This document shows, one piece after another, positions 16,766 to 24,524 of a stretch of 37,733 nucleotides of DNA. The notes under the pieces are model-generated. The model saw nothing but the letters and a program-made list of their open reading frames with translations, searched no databases and had not been told where the DNA came from. Location: positions 1 to 37,733 of the forward strand of contig NZ_JAAORB010000031.1 of assembly GCF_011601345.1 (NCBI RefSeq), written 5' to 3'. Source of the stretch: Roseovarius gahaiensis. Lineage in GTDB: Bacteria > Pseudomonadota > Alphaproteobacteria > Rhodobacterales > Rhodobacteraceae. The first letter of the stretch is position 1, and every line of letters starts with the position of its first letter. A program made the translations under genes and the position numbers.

Positions 16766-18328
16766 ATGGTCGAGTCAGCCAGACGAAAAAAACGCAGCGG
16801 TGGACGTGCCGGAAACGCCGAACGGCGCGGGCTGGCGGTGATAGAGCAAATGCCATGGAACCCGCCGGTCAATATCGACCGCCCCGTCGCGCCTTTGACC
16901 GAAGAGGGCATAGCGGCCATCCATGATGGGGCGATGCGCATATTGGAAGAAATCGGCGTGGCCTTTCTGAACGAAGAGGCAATCGAGGTTCTGCGCGGCT
17001 CGGGCGGGTGCCTTATTGATGGGGCAAATGTCCGCATGGACCGCGATTTCGTGATGGAAATGATCGCCAAAGCCCCGTCACATTGGACCATCACCCCGCG
17101 CAACCCGGACCGCACCCTGACGATGGGCGCGCGCCATATCAATTTCGGCAACGTATCGTCGCCACCCAGCTACTGGGACATGAAACTGGGCCGCAAAGTC
17201 ACCGGCACACGCGAGATGTGCCGCGATTTCCTGAAGCTCAGTCAGTATTTCAACTGCATCCATTTCGTCGGCGGCTACCCGGTCGAGCCGCAAGACATCC
17301 ATGCCAGCGTGCGTCATCTGGACGTGCTTTATGACAAGCTGACCCTAAGCGACAAGGTGGCCCACGCCTATTGCCTTGGCAAAGAGCGGGTCGAAGACGT
17401 GATGGAAATGGTGCGGATCGCCGGCGGCCTCAGCGATGCCGAGTTCGAGGCGCGCCCGCATATGTATACCAACATCAATTCGACCTCGCCGCTCAAACAT
17501 GATCAGCCCATGCTGGATGGCTGGATGCGGATGGCCCGGCGCAATCAGGGGCTGGTGGTCACGCCGTTCACGTTGGCCGGCGCGATGGCCCCGGTGACGA
17601 TGGCGGGCGCGGTGGCGCAATCGCTGGCCGAAAGCCTGTGCGCCGTGGTTCTGGCGCAAGTTATCCGGCCGGGGGCGTGTTGCGCGATTGGCACCTTTAC
17701 CAGCAATGTCGACATGAAGTCCGGCGCACCGGCGTTTGGCACACCCGAATACATGCGCGCCACCCAAATGACCGGCCAGTTGGCGCGGTTTTATGGTCTG
17801 CCGATGCGCGCCAGCGGGGTCTGCGCGGCCAATGTCCCCGACGGGCAGGCGATGTGGGAAACCTCGAACAGCCTGTGGTCGGCGGTGCAGGCCGGGGCCA
17901 ACATGGTCTATCACGCCGCCGGGTGGCTGGAAGGCGGGCTGATCGCCAGCCCCGAGAAATTCGTGATGGATTGCGAAATTTTGCAACATATTCAACGGTA
18001 CATGGACCCTATGCTGACCGCGACCGGACCGGAGGATATCGCCGTGGAGGCGGTGCGCGAAGTCGGCGATCAGGGCCATTTCTTTGGCATTCAGCACACG
18101 CAGGATCGCTATACCACGGCGTTTTACCAGCCGTTCCTAAGCGATTGGCGCAATTACGAGGCATGGGAGGCCTCGGGAGGGGTCTGGACGGCGCAACGCG
18201 CCCATCAACTGTATCAAGACATCATCGCCAGCTTCGAGGCGCCCCCGATGGACATCGCCATCCGCGACGAACTTGCGGCATTTGTCGAACGCCGCAAATC
18301 AGAAGGCGGCGCTCCGACCGATTTCTAG
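16766..18328 (+). CDS. MttB-family trimethylamine/quaternary-amine methyltransferase (non-pyrrolysine)
   Basis: A 520-residue member of the trimethylamine methyltransferase family (COG5598). There is no in-frame amber codon, so it is the non-pyrrolysine type, some members of which demethylate glycine betaine or related quaternary amines using a corrinoid protein. Family-typical blocks are visible, such as LTEEGIAAIHDGAMRILEEIG at the N-terminal domain (in part), the FGNVSSPP segment, and NINSTSPLKHDQPMLDGW. The ATG at 16766 is chosen with AGAGG about 10 bases upstream. No corrinoid protein or reductive activase is adjacent, so partners must be elsewhere. The substrate is uncertain. Confidence 0.88.
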   Translation: MVESARRKKRSGGRAGNAERRGLAVIEQMPWNPPVNIDRPVAPLTEEGIAAIHDGAMRILEEIGVAFLNEEAIEVLRGSGGCLIDGANVRMDRDFVMEMIAKAPSHWTITPRNPDRTLTMGARHINFGNVSSPPSYWDMKLGRKVTGTREMCRDFLKLSQYFNCIHFVGGYPVEPQDIHASVRHLDVLYDKLTLSDKVAHAYCLGKERVEDVMEMVRIAGGLSDAEFEARPHMYTNINSTSPLKHDQPMLDGWMRMARRNQGLVVTPFTLAGAMAPVTMAGAVAQSLAESLCAVVLAQVIRPGACCAIGTFTSNVDMKSGAPAFGTPEYMRATQMTGQLARFYGLPMRASGVCAANVPDGQAMWETSNSLWSAVQAGANMVYHAAGWLEGGLIASPEKFVMDCEILQHIQRYMDPMLTATGPEDIAVEAVREVGDQGHFFGIQHTQDRYTTAFYQPFLSDWRNYEAWEASGGVWTAQRAHQLYQDIIASFEAPPMDIAIRDELAAFVERRKSEGGAPTDF

Positions 18329-18678
18329 TGTTGGGCATCTGACACGGGGTTTCGATTGGTGGGCAGAGTTGAGGTTAGGCGGCAAGGCGTCCGTGTGGAA
18401 ATGGCCGATGACGGCTGTCAGCCCGGGGCGGACAGGCGAATGTGAAGATCCTGCGCGGAATCGCGGGCGAAGCCTGCCGCGCATCGACGGGCCGCCCCCC
18501 GGCACGGCGATTGGGTTGGTCTTGGCGCATAGATTAAAAGTTATGCGCCAGTTCTGCGATAAAGTGCATGAGCTCAGCAGGTAGATCGCCGCGCCACGGC
18601 CCGTGGATGCGCGGCTTAACCCATTGCCCGCTCCCTGCCTATTGCTTCGGTTCAAGCCGTCACCGAACGGTGTCTAGC
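18329..18678. other. 350-bp gap between mttB-family gene and thiX
   Basis: No convincing gene was found. The frames here are open for up to about 118 codons on either strand but show no domain, no good ribosome binding site and no expected start. A small GC-rich hairpin-prone stretch is present, but no T-run terminator was found for either the plus-strand mttB-like gene or the minus-strand thi operon. Confidence 0.5.
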
Positions 18679-19419
18679 TTACCCCGTCGGCGCGTCCAGC
18701 CAGCGGCGGCATAGGCGGTCGACGGCGGCGTAGGTCAGCACGGTGAACACCGCCAAGGCAATCGTTGTGGCGAACATCAAATCCACCTTCACCCGGCCCA
18801 AGGCCAGTAGGATCAGATAGCCCAACCCCTGCGATGCCCCAACCCATTCACTGATGATCACCCCGATCGGGGCATAGACCGCGGCCAGCCGCAGGCCCGA
18901 GGCAAGGCCGGGCAGGGCCGCCGGAATGCGGATGCGCCACATGATCCGGCCCCGCCGCGCGCCCATGACCTGCGCCAGATCCAGCCACGCCGTGGGCGTG
19001 CGCATCAACGCGTCGAAAAACGCCGAGGTCACCGGGAAATAGATGATCAGCAGCGCCATGATCACCTTGGGCCAGATGCCATAGCCCAGCCACAGCGTCA
19101 GGATCGGGGCCAGCACGAAAACCGGAATCGCCTGACTGAACACCATCATGGGCCGCAACAGCGCCTGCGCCAGCGGTGACGCGGCCAGCCCGATGGCCGA
19201 CAGCGCGCCAAGAACGGCCCCAAGCGCAAGGCCAAGGAAAACCTCGCTCATGGTATAGACCGAGTGATGGCCGATTTGGCCGCGCGCCGTCCACAGCGTT
19301 TGTGCCACGTCCCATGGCCCCGGCAGGATATACGATGGCGGCGCGGCCAGCGTGACCACCGCTTGCCATATCGCAAGGGCGAACAGGGCCGATCCGACAA
19401 TCGAGGCCAGGTTTTTCAT
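18679..19419 (-). CDS. thiX: ABC transporter permease for thiamin pyrimidine precursor
   Basis: A 246-residue inner-membrane permease of the nitrate/taurine (SsuC/TauC) type with about six helices and the ATPase-docking loop EWVGASQGLGYLI near residue 205. In this operon it works with ThiY (binding protein) and ThiZ (ATPase) to import N-formyl-4-amino-5-aminomethyl-2-methylpyrimidine or a related thiamin breakdown product. Its ATG overlaps the tenA stop by four bases. It is the last gene of the riboswitch-controlled unit. Confidence 0.92.
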   Translation of the reverse strand: MKNLASIVGSALFALAIWQAVVTLAAPPSYILPGPWDVAQTLWTARGQIGHHSVYTMSEVFLGLALGAVLGALSAIGLAASPLAQALLRPMMVFSQAIPVFVLAPILTLWLGYGIWPKVIMALLIIYFPVTSAFFDALMRTPTAWLDLAQVMGARRGRIMWRIRIPAALPGLASGLRLAAVYAPIGVIISEWVGASQGLGYLILLALGRVKVDLMFATTIALAVFTVLTYAAVDRLCRRWLDAPTG

Positions 19420-20072
19420 GGCTGCGCAAACCCGTCTTGGGCAGCATCGAAAAAGCGACGCTCAAGCGCGACCGCGAGGCCCAATGTGGCTTCCACGGCG
19501 CGGCGCTCGGGTTCGTCAAGCCTGTGCCACACGCTGTCCAATTGATCGCGCAGGTAGGCGACAACGCCTTCGAACCCGCCGCCGGAATGCAGGGCAATCC
19601 ACTCGCCAAACCAGAACGGCAGATCATCGGCCCGGTCCGCGTAGGGCGTGGCCCAGTCGAGATAGCTCCATTCCGCGACAACCAGAACGGCCAGCATTTG
19701 TTCATACCGCTTTGACTCTGCCGCTTGCGCCATCAGCGCTTGGAACTCGGCGGTGACGGGCGCAGGCGTGGCCGGCGTGTCCGGATCGCCCCCCAAAGCA
19801 GCTATCGCACGCAGGAAATAGGTGTTTTCCGGGCCGGTGATCAGCCCAAGAAACTGCGCCGCCGGGATTGCATCCGGAAGGCTGGGGGCATGGGCAACGG
19901 CCGAGGCCAACAGCCGCACGAACCCGGCCAGAAACAGGTGATCTTGTTCCAGATAGCGCAGCATCGCCCCTTCGGACAGCGTGCCGTCGGCCAAGGCTTC
20001 GGTGAAGGGGTGGCGGGTGACGGCGATCCAATCGTCGGCGCTCAGGTCTTTCAGGTGGTCGGTGGGGCGCAT
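19416..20072 (-). CDS. TenA-family protein lacking the catalytic Cys (TenA_E type)
   Basis: A 218-residue TenA/thiaminase II-fold protein. The N-terminal FTEALADGTLSEGAMLRYLEQDHLFL is the family pattern (in part). Where TenA has the catalytic Cys in PC-x-x-GY, this protein reads VVAEWSYLDW, with Ala133 in the Cys position and Glu134 next to it. Such proteins (called TenA_E) are known in plants and bacteria and take part in pyrimidine salvage, distinct from the Cys-type TenA_C. A GGAG ribosome binding site precedes the ATG; it sits 21 bp after thiZ. Confidence 0.88.
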   Translation of the reverse strand: MRPTDHLKDLSADDWIAVTRHPFTEALADGTLSEGAMLRYLEQDHLFLAGFVRLLASAVAHAPSLPDAIPAAQFLGLITGPENTYFLRAIAALGGDPDTPATPAPVTAEFQALMAQAAESKRYEQMLAVLVVAEWSYLDWATPYADRADDLPFWFGEWIALHSGGGFEGVVAYLRDQLDSVWHRLDEPERRAVEATLGLAVALERRFFDAAQDGFAQP

Positions 20073-20093
20073 GGCGGTCTCCGGTCGAATGTG

Positions 20094-20819
20094 TCAGGCT
20101 GCGCTGTCGCGCAGGCGGGTCAATAGGGCGGCTTGCGCGTGCAAGGCGGCGGGGTCGTCCACGGCGCGCGGTGGCGGCCCGGACGGCGGGGTAAAGGGCG
20201 ACAGGCCGCCCTGTTCCATGATCAGGATCGTGTCGCCAAGGCGCGCGGCCTCGGCCGGGTCATGCGTGACCATCAGCACCGTCCGCCCGCTGAGCAATTC
20301 ACAGGCCAGATCCTGCATCTGCGAGCGGGTCCGCGCATCCAGCGCGGAAAACGGCTCGTCCAACAAAACGATGGCGCGATCTTCCATCAAGGTCCGGGCA
20401 AGCGCCACGCGTTGCCGCTGACCGCCCGACAACTGGCCGGGGCGTTTGTGCATGTGATCGGCCAACCCGACACGCGCCAACACTTGGGCGGCGCGGGCGC
20501 GGTCGGGTGTCTCGCCACGCAAACGCGCACCCAATAGGGTGTTGCCCGTCACGTCCAGCCACGGCATCAGCAGGTCGCTTTGCGCCATCAGGGCCAGACG
20601 CCCCGCAAGCGGCAGCTGATCGGTCGCGGTGATCTGACCATCAAAACTGGTGACGCGGTCCAGCCCCGCGACCAGCCGCAAAAGCGTGGTTTTGCCCACG
20701 CCAGAGGGGCCAAGCAGGCAGGTCCATGCGCCGCCGGCAACGGTCAGGTCAAGCGGCCCGAACACCGCCGTATCCCCGATCCGGGCGCTGCCTTGGATAT
20801 GCAGGCCGGGGGCTGTCAC
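20094..20819 (-). CDS. thiZ: ABC transporter ATP-binding protein for thiamin pyrimidine uptake
   Basis: A 241-residue ATPase with Walker A GPSGVGKTT (about residues 37-45), signature LSGGQRQR, Walker B IVLLDEPFSALD and the switch His in MVTHDPAEA. It is of the nitrate/sulfonate/taurine importer type and fits ThiZ. The start is taken as the GTG at 20819, which overlaps the upstream tenA stop codon (GTGA); an in-frame TTG is at 20840. The GTG start gives translational coupling like the neighbouring junctions. Confidence 0.92.
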   Translation of the reverse strand: MTAPGLHIQGSARIGDTAVFGPLDLTVAGGAWTCLLGPSGVGKTTLLRLVAGLDRVTSFDGQITATDQLPLAGRLALMAQSDLLMPWLDVTGNTLLGARLRGETPDRARAAQVLARVGLADHMHKRPGQLSGGQRQRVALARTLMEDRAIVLLDEPFSALDARTRSQMQDLACELLSGRTVLMVTHDPAEAARLGDTILIMEQGGLSPFTPPSGPPPRAVDDPAALHAQAALLTRLRDSAA

Positions 20820-21490
20820 CCCTCCAGCCCCATATCCCAAAACCCGACTTCAAGCCGCGTTGCGGTGCGGAAGCGGTGGCACAGGTGCGACCAGCGCGGC
20901 GAGGCGGCTGGCGCATCCCCCAGACGGCGGGCCACGGCAGCGTCGATCAGCCCCCCCACGTCGTGGCATAGCTGTTGATAGTCCGCGCCCGCATAGGTCG
21001 CGATCCAATCGGCATATGTGTCCGAGGTTTTCTGCGACGCCAGCCGCACGCCGATTTCGCCATAGCCCATGACACAAGGCGCAAGCGCGGCCAGCAAATC
21101 CAGAAAATCACCTGCGTGGCCAGCATCCAGAACATAGCGCGTGTAGGCGATGTTCTGGGGTTTTTCCTGCGCCTCGAACAGATCGCTTTCCGACAGGCCC
21201 GCCGCCGCGCAGGTGCGGATATGTAGCGCAATCTCGTCATTGATCAGCGCGTTGACCGTGCCAGCGGCAAGGCGCATTTCATCGACAGTGTCGGCCTTGG
21301 TCACGGCCAAGGCCCAAGCCCGCGAAAAATGGATCAAGAACAGGTAATCCTGCACCAGATAATCCAGAAACGCCTTGCGGGGCAGGATGCCATCGCATAG
21401 CCCCTCGACAAAAGCATGGTGTGTGTAGGCGGGCCAGTGATCGCCCGCCGCCGCGCGCCATGCTGCGAATGTGGTGCCGTAATCCGTCAT
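20816..21490 (-). CDS. tenA: TenA-family aminopyrimidine aminohydrolase (TenA_C type)
   Basis: A 224-residue TenA enzyme with the catalytic Cys at residue 139 in APCVMGYGEIG and the C-terminal Glu in RLEVGFWDM, as in active thiaminase II/TenA. TenA hydrolyses 4-amino-5-aminomethyl-2-methylpyrimidine to the hydroxymethyl form (HMP) for thiamin resynthesis. Its ATG overlaps thiY by four bases. It therefore stands between the binding protein and the ATPase of the uptake system, with a Cys-less TenA paralogue two genes downstream. Confidence 0.93.
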   Translation of the reverse strand: MTDYGTTFAAWRAAAGDHWPAYTHHAFVEGLCDGILPRKAFLDYLVQDYLFLIHFSRAWALAVTKADTVDEMRLAAGTVNALINDEIALHIRTCAAAGLSESDLFEAQEKPQNIAYTRYVLDAGHAGDFLDLLAALAPCVMGYGEIGVRLASQKTSDTYADWIATYAGADYQQLCHDVGGLIDAAVARRLGDAPAASPRWSHLCHRFRTATRLEVGFWDMGLEG

Positions 21491-22425
21491 TCTGCGTTCG
21501 GGTCCAAGGCCAATGTGTCAACCGGTTGTGCGTCATCAATCAAACCGGCTTCTTGCAGGAAGTCGCCAAAGGCGCGGTAGCGCCGATGATCCAAGGCCGA
21601 GGGCCGCAGGGCAAAGCGGGGCAGCGTATCGTCCCACGCCATCCGGTTCAGATCGTCCTGAAGGTCGGCGGATGTGCCCGAGAAAATCTCCCAGCTTTCG
21701 TCGGGATGGTTCACGATATACTGCGTCGCCCGTTCGGTGGCGCGCAGGAACCGCTTGATAGCCTCCAGATCGGCCAATTCGGGGTTGGTGACGTAAATCA
21801 GTTCGTCATAGCTGGGCACGCCCATTTCCTCGATGAACATGCATTGGCCTGCGACGCCCTCCAGTTCCATCTGGTTCAACTCGAAATTGCGATACGCCCC
21901 CAGAACGGCATCGACTTGGCCCGACATCAGCGACGGCGACAGCGACCAGTTCACGTTGATCAATTCGATGTCGTCCATGGTCAGGCCGGCATTTGACAGC
22001 AGGGCCGTCAGCAGGGCCTCTTCTACCCCGGCAACGGAATAGCCCACCTTGCCGTCCTTCAGGTCAGCGACAGAGTTGATCGGGCCGTCTTCCAGCACCA
22101 GCAGGCAGTTCAGCGGGCTGGCCACCAAGGTGCCCACACGTTTCAGCGGCAGGCCCTCGGCCACTTGCAGATGCAGCTGCGGCTGATAGGAAATGGCCAG
22201 ATCGGCCTTGCCTGCGGCAGCCATTTTCGGCGGCGCGGATGGATCGGCAGGCGCGATCACCTCGACCTCAAGGTTTTCCTCGGCGAAATAGCCGTTTTCC
22301 TGTGCGACGATGATGGGCCCGTGATTGGGGTTTATGAACCAATCCAGAACCAGTGTCAGCTTGTCTTGGGCCATGGCGGGTGTGGCCAGCAAAAGGCTTG
22401 CGGCAACTGCAAATAAGCGTGTCAA
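21487..22425 (-). CDS. thiY: Thiamin pyrimidine precursor-binding periplasmic protein
   Basis: A 312-residue exported substrate-binding protein of the NMT1/THI5-like fold. The signal peptide reads TRLFAVAASLLLATPAMA, cleaved before QDKLTLVLDWF. The mature N-terminus (TLVLDWFINPNHGPIIVAQENGYF, in part) is the hallmark of ThiY, which binds formyl-aminopyrimidine. The start is taken as TTG at 22425 because AAAGGAG lies six bases upstream; an ATG 14 codons upstream (22467) is in frame but has no ribosome binding site. Its start codon overlaps the stop of a small leader ORF (TTGA), downstream of a TPP riboswitch. Confidence 0.92.
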   Translation of the reverse strand: MTRLFAVAASLLLATPAMAQDKLTLVLDWFINPNHGPIIVAQENGYFAEENLEVEVIAPADPSAPPKMAAAGKADLAISYQPQLHLQVAEGLPLKRVGTLVASPLNCLLVLEDGPINSVADLKDGKVGYSVAGVEEALLTALLSNAGLTMDDIELINVNWSLSPSLMSGQVDAVLGAYRNFELNQMELEGVAGQCMFIEEMGVPSYDELIYVTNPELADLEAIKRFLRATERATQYIVNHPDESWEIFSGTSADLQDDLNRMAWDDTLPRFALRPSALDHRRYRAFGDFLQEAGLIDDAQPVDTLALDPNAE

Positions 22426-22523
22426 AGGTGGTCTCCTTTCAAGGCGATATTGGACGAGCAGCATAGGTTCAGGCCACGGGCCAAGGCGCGCGCTATCAGG
22501 AGAGCTTTCGAGGAGTGCAACAC
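22422..22523 (-). CDS. Putative leader peptide ORF upstream of thiY
   Basis: A 33-codon ORF starting at GTG 22523 (the next codon is TTG) with AAAGGAAAG eight bases upstream, ending at TGA 22422-22424, which overlaps the TTG start of thiY by four bases. The peptide begins with a His-Ser-Ser stretch and is otherwise Ala/Leu rich, with a Cys-Cys pair; it has no recognised family. The position between riboswitch and thiY, the good ribosome binding site and the TTGA junction support translation, but no homology could be checked. It may simply couple thiY translation to the leader. Confidence 0.45.
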   Translation of the reverse strand: MLHSSKALLIARALARGLNLCCSSNIALKGDHL

Positions 22524-22530
22524 GTTGTCT

Positions 22531-22565
22531 TTCCTTTCGTTCACGCCAGACCCGGACGAAAGGAA
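22531..22565 (-). promoter_or_regulatory. Hairpin sequestering the leader-ORF ribosome binding site
   Basis: The arms 22531-22540 and 22556-22565 are exact 10-bp reverse complements with a 15-base loop. On the minus strand the second arm (ACGAAAGGAA) contains the Shine-Dalgarno of the putative leader ORF at 22523. It lies some 33 nt downstream of the TPP aptamer and could serve as the expression platform, hiding the ribosome binding site in one state. This is a structural inference from base pairing only. Confidence 0.5.
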
Positions 22566-22591
22566 GAAAAGGGCACGATTTTTGTAGCCCT
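22562..22591 (-). terminator. Possible short terminator-like hairpin after the TPP aptamer
   Basis: On the minus strand AGGGC (22591-22587) and GCCCT (22574-22570) can form a five-base-pair stem with a 12-base loop, followed by TTTCTTCC. The stem is short and the pyrimidine tract imperfect, so a transcriptional expression platform is possible but not convincing. The alternative is the 10-bp hairpin just downstream. Confidence 0.3.
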
Positions 22592-22597
22592 GACATC

Positions 22598-22680
22598 TCC
22601 GTTCCCTCCGCCGGTGCTGACCGGATCAGGTTCGATGGGTTGACACTATGGTCTCTCAGCCCTGCGGGCACCCCAACGGA
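22598..22680 (-). promoter_or_regulatory. TPP riboswitch (THI element)
   Basis: Read on the minus strand, the stretch contains the conserved GGGGTGCC, GGCTGAGA, the ACCC helix segment and GAACCTGATCCGG, then CACCGGCGGAGGGAA, matching the thiamin pyrophosphate aptamer core. Helix P1 is a perfect six-base pairing of TCCGTT (22680-22675) with AACGGA (22603-22598). It lies about 173 nt upstream of the thiY start, so TPP binding should repress the thiY-tenA-thiZ-tenA-thiX operon. Confidence 0.95.
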
Positions 22681-22816
22681 TACCCGATATGTAGCAACCG
22701 TGCGCCGCCGGGGCAAGCGGCGGCGTGTCAAAAGGCGTGTGATACCGACAATTGCGATTGTTTGGAGCTTCTTAACCTTTGCGATCCACACTGCGTGGAG
22801 TTTGACGGAGTGTGTG

Positions 22817-23407
22817 ATGCATGGGTTGGTCAATCGCGCAATCGAACGATTTGTGCGCGATACATACGGGCGCGATACATGGCTTGGGATCATCGGCAAG
22901 CTTGATCTTGGATTTTCCGAGTTCGAGGCGATGTTGATCTATGAGCCGCAGGTGACCGCGCAGGTTTTGCACGCCACCTCAGACGCGTTGCAACGGCCTG
23001 TGGACGAGGTCTTGGAAGATATCGGAACATATCTTGTGTCGCACCCGAACACGGCGGCCGTGCGGCGGCTGTTGCGGTTTAGTGGCGAAACCTTCGAGGA
23101 TTTTCTGCACTCGCTGGACGATTTGCCGGACCGCGCGCGCCTCGCGGTGTCTGACCTGACGGTGCCGGGGTTGGAACTGGCCGACCAATCCGCCAATGTT
23201 TTCTGCCTGAATGTATATAACCCCGACGGTGCAACGGTGCGATTTGGTCCCGTCGTTCTTGGGTTATTGAGGGCGATGGCCGACGATTACGGGGCTTTGG
23301 TCTTTCTTGAATATCTGGGCCGCACAGATACCTGCGAGCGGTTGCGCATCCATCTTTTGGCATCGGCCCACGGGAAAGGCCGTGCATTTGTATTGGGCGC
23401 GTCATGA
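22817..23407 (+). CDS. H-NOX (heme NO/oxygen-binding) domain protein, heme ligands missing
   Basis: A 196-residue stand-alone H-NOX protein: the N-terminus MHGLVNRAIERFVRDTYG, the helix LEDIGTYLVSH near residue 67, LRFSGETFEDFL near residue 86, and a C-terminal VLGLLRAMADDYGALVFLEYL are family features. Yet the proximal heme His (H102 in the Thermoanaerobacter protein, H105 in guanylate cyclase beta1) aligns with Pro104 (FLHSLDDLP), and the YxSxR heme-propionate motif is replaced by VYNPD at 133-137. So it probably does not bind heme in the usual way. GGAG sits six bases before the ATG at 22817. It overlaps the downstream cyclase by four bases. Confidence 0.87.
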   Translation: MHGLVNRAIERFVRDTYGRDTWLGIIGKLDLGFSEFEAMLIYEPQVTAQVLHATSDALQRPVDEVLEDIGTYLVSHPNTAAVRRLLRFSGETFEDFLHSLDDLPDRARLAVSDLTVPGLELADQSANVFCLNVYNPDGATVRFGPVVLGLLRAMADDYGALVFLEYLGRTDTCERLRIHLLASAHGKGRAFVLGAS

Positions 23408-24420
23408 AAGTCCGCCACGAATTTTGCAGCATTGCCCCGGTGCTGGATCGCCTGTGTCCGATGCATGCGGTTCTGGATCGGCACGGGCAGGTCGTGCATG
23501 CCGGGCCGACGCTGGTCAAAGTGTTGCCGGATCAGGTGGTTGTCGGGCAAACGGTGTTCGATCTTTTCAAGATACGCCGCCCGCTCTGTGATGGCAGCAT
23601 GCTGGCCTTGCTGCGGTTGTCAGGCAGCAAGTTGCATTTGTCGATGCGCGCGCCACCGCACACCGACCTCAAGGGTGTTCTTGTTCCTTTGCACGGGCCG
23701 CAGCCAGAAAACGGGTGCGGCCATGCCGTTCTGAACCTGTCTCTCGGGATTTCGGTTCAAGAGGCCGTGCGCGACTTTTCTTTGACCAGCGGTGATTTCG
23801 CCGTCACGGACCCAACGGTGGAAATGCTGTATCTGATCGAGGCGAAGTCAGCCGCGATGGACGCCTCGCGCAAGCTGAATCAGCGGTTGCAGGGCGCCAA
23901 GGTGGCCGCCGAGGAACAGGCCTTTACCGATACGCTGACCGGGTTGAAAAACCGCCGTGCGCTTGATGCGATTCTGGCGCGTCTGATCGCCAATGAACAG
24001 GATTTTGCCCTGCTGCAGATTGATTTGGATTACTTCAAGGCGGTGAACGATGGTCTGGGCCACGCGGCCGGAGATCACGTTTTACAGGTCGTGGCCGCGG
24101 CGATGGTGGATGAAACCCGCAAAGTCGATACGGTGGCCCGCACCGGCGGGGATGAGTTTGTGATCATCCTGACGGGGGTGACCGACGCCGCGAAAGTGGG
24201 CGACATCGCTGCGCGCCTGATCGCGCGGATCAAGCGGCCTGTCACGTTCCAAGGTCAACCCTGCCAGATTTCCGCCAGTATCGGTGCGGCGTTGACCTGT
24301 GATTACGATGTGCCGCTGGTTTCACGGCTTATCGAAGATGCCGATCACGCGCTTTATGCCGCAAAGCATCGCGGGCGGGGGCGCTATGTGGTGTTCAATC
24401 CGCGGGACGGTTTGGATTAA
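23404..24420 (+). CDS. HNOBA-GGDEF diguanylate cyclase paired with H-NOX
   Basis: A 338-residue protein. Residues about 8-135 resemble the heme-NO-binding-associated (HNOBA, PAS-like) domain: APVLDRLCPMHAVLDRHGQVV, VGQTVFDLFKIRRP and LNLSLGISVQEAVRDF. A helical linker (about 140-170) leads to a GGDEF domain with intact GGDEF (248-252) and I-site RKVD (239-242), so it should synthesise c-di-GMP with product inhibition. The gene starts inside the H-NOX stop (ATGA), and HNOBA is the usual contact surface for H-NOX, so the two most likely form a complex. No EAL domain is present. Confidence 0.88.
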   Translation: MKVRHEFCSIAPVLDRLCPMHAVLDRHGQVVHAGPTLVKVLPDQVVVGQTVFDLFKIRRPLCDGSMLALLRLSGSKLHLSMRAPPHTDLKGVLVPLHGPQPENGCGHAVLNLSLGISVQEAVRDFSLTSGDFAVTDPTVEMLYLIEAKSAAMDASRKLNQRLQGAKVAAEEQAFTDTLTGLKNRRALDAILARLIANEQDFALLQIDLDYFKAVNDGLGHAAGDHVLQVVAAAMVDETRKVDTVARTGGDEFVIILTGVTDAAKVGDIAARLIARIKRPVTFQGQPCQISASIGAALTCDYDVPLVSRLIEDADHALYAAKHRGRGRYVVFNPRDGLD

Positions 24421-24524
24421 CGCATCAGCCGCCCAGCAGATATTCGGCAGACATGACGATGAAGGGCCAACACCAACCGCTGCCCACTGGGCGCATCAGG
24501 CGACAGCTTTGCGCCTGACCAAGA

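Noticed and set aside
16766..18328. Pyrrolysine-containing MttB
   Set aside because: The frame has no in-frame TAG at the position where pyrrolysine would be expected.
18299..18655. 118-codon minus-strand frame between the mttB-like gene and thiX
   Set aside because: It begins and ends without a plausible start context, crosses the 3' end of the upstream gene and lacks family features.
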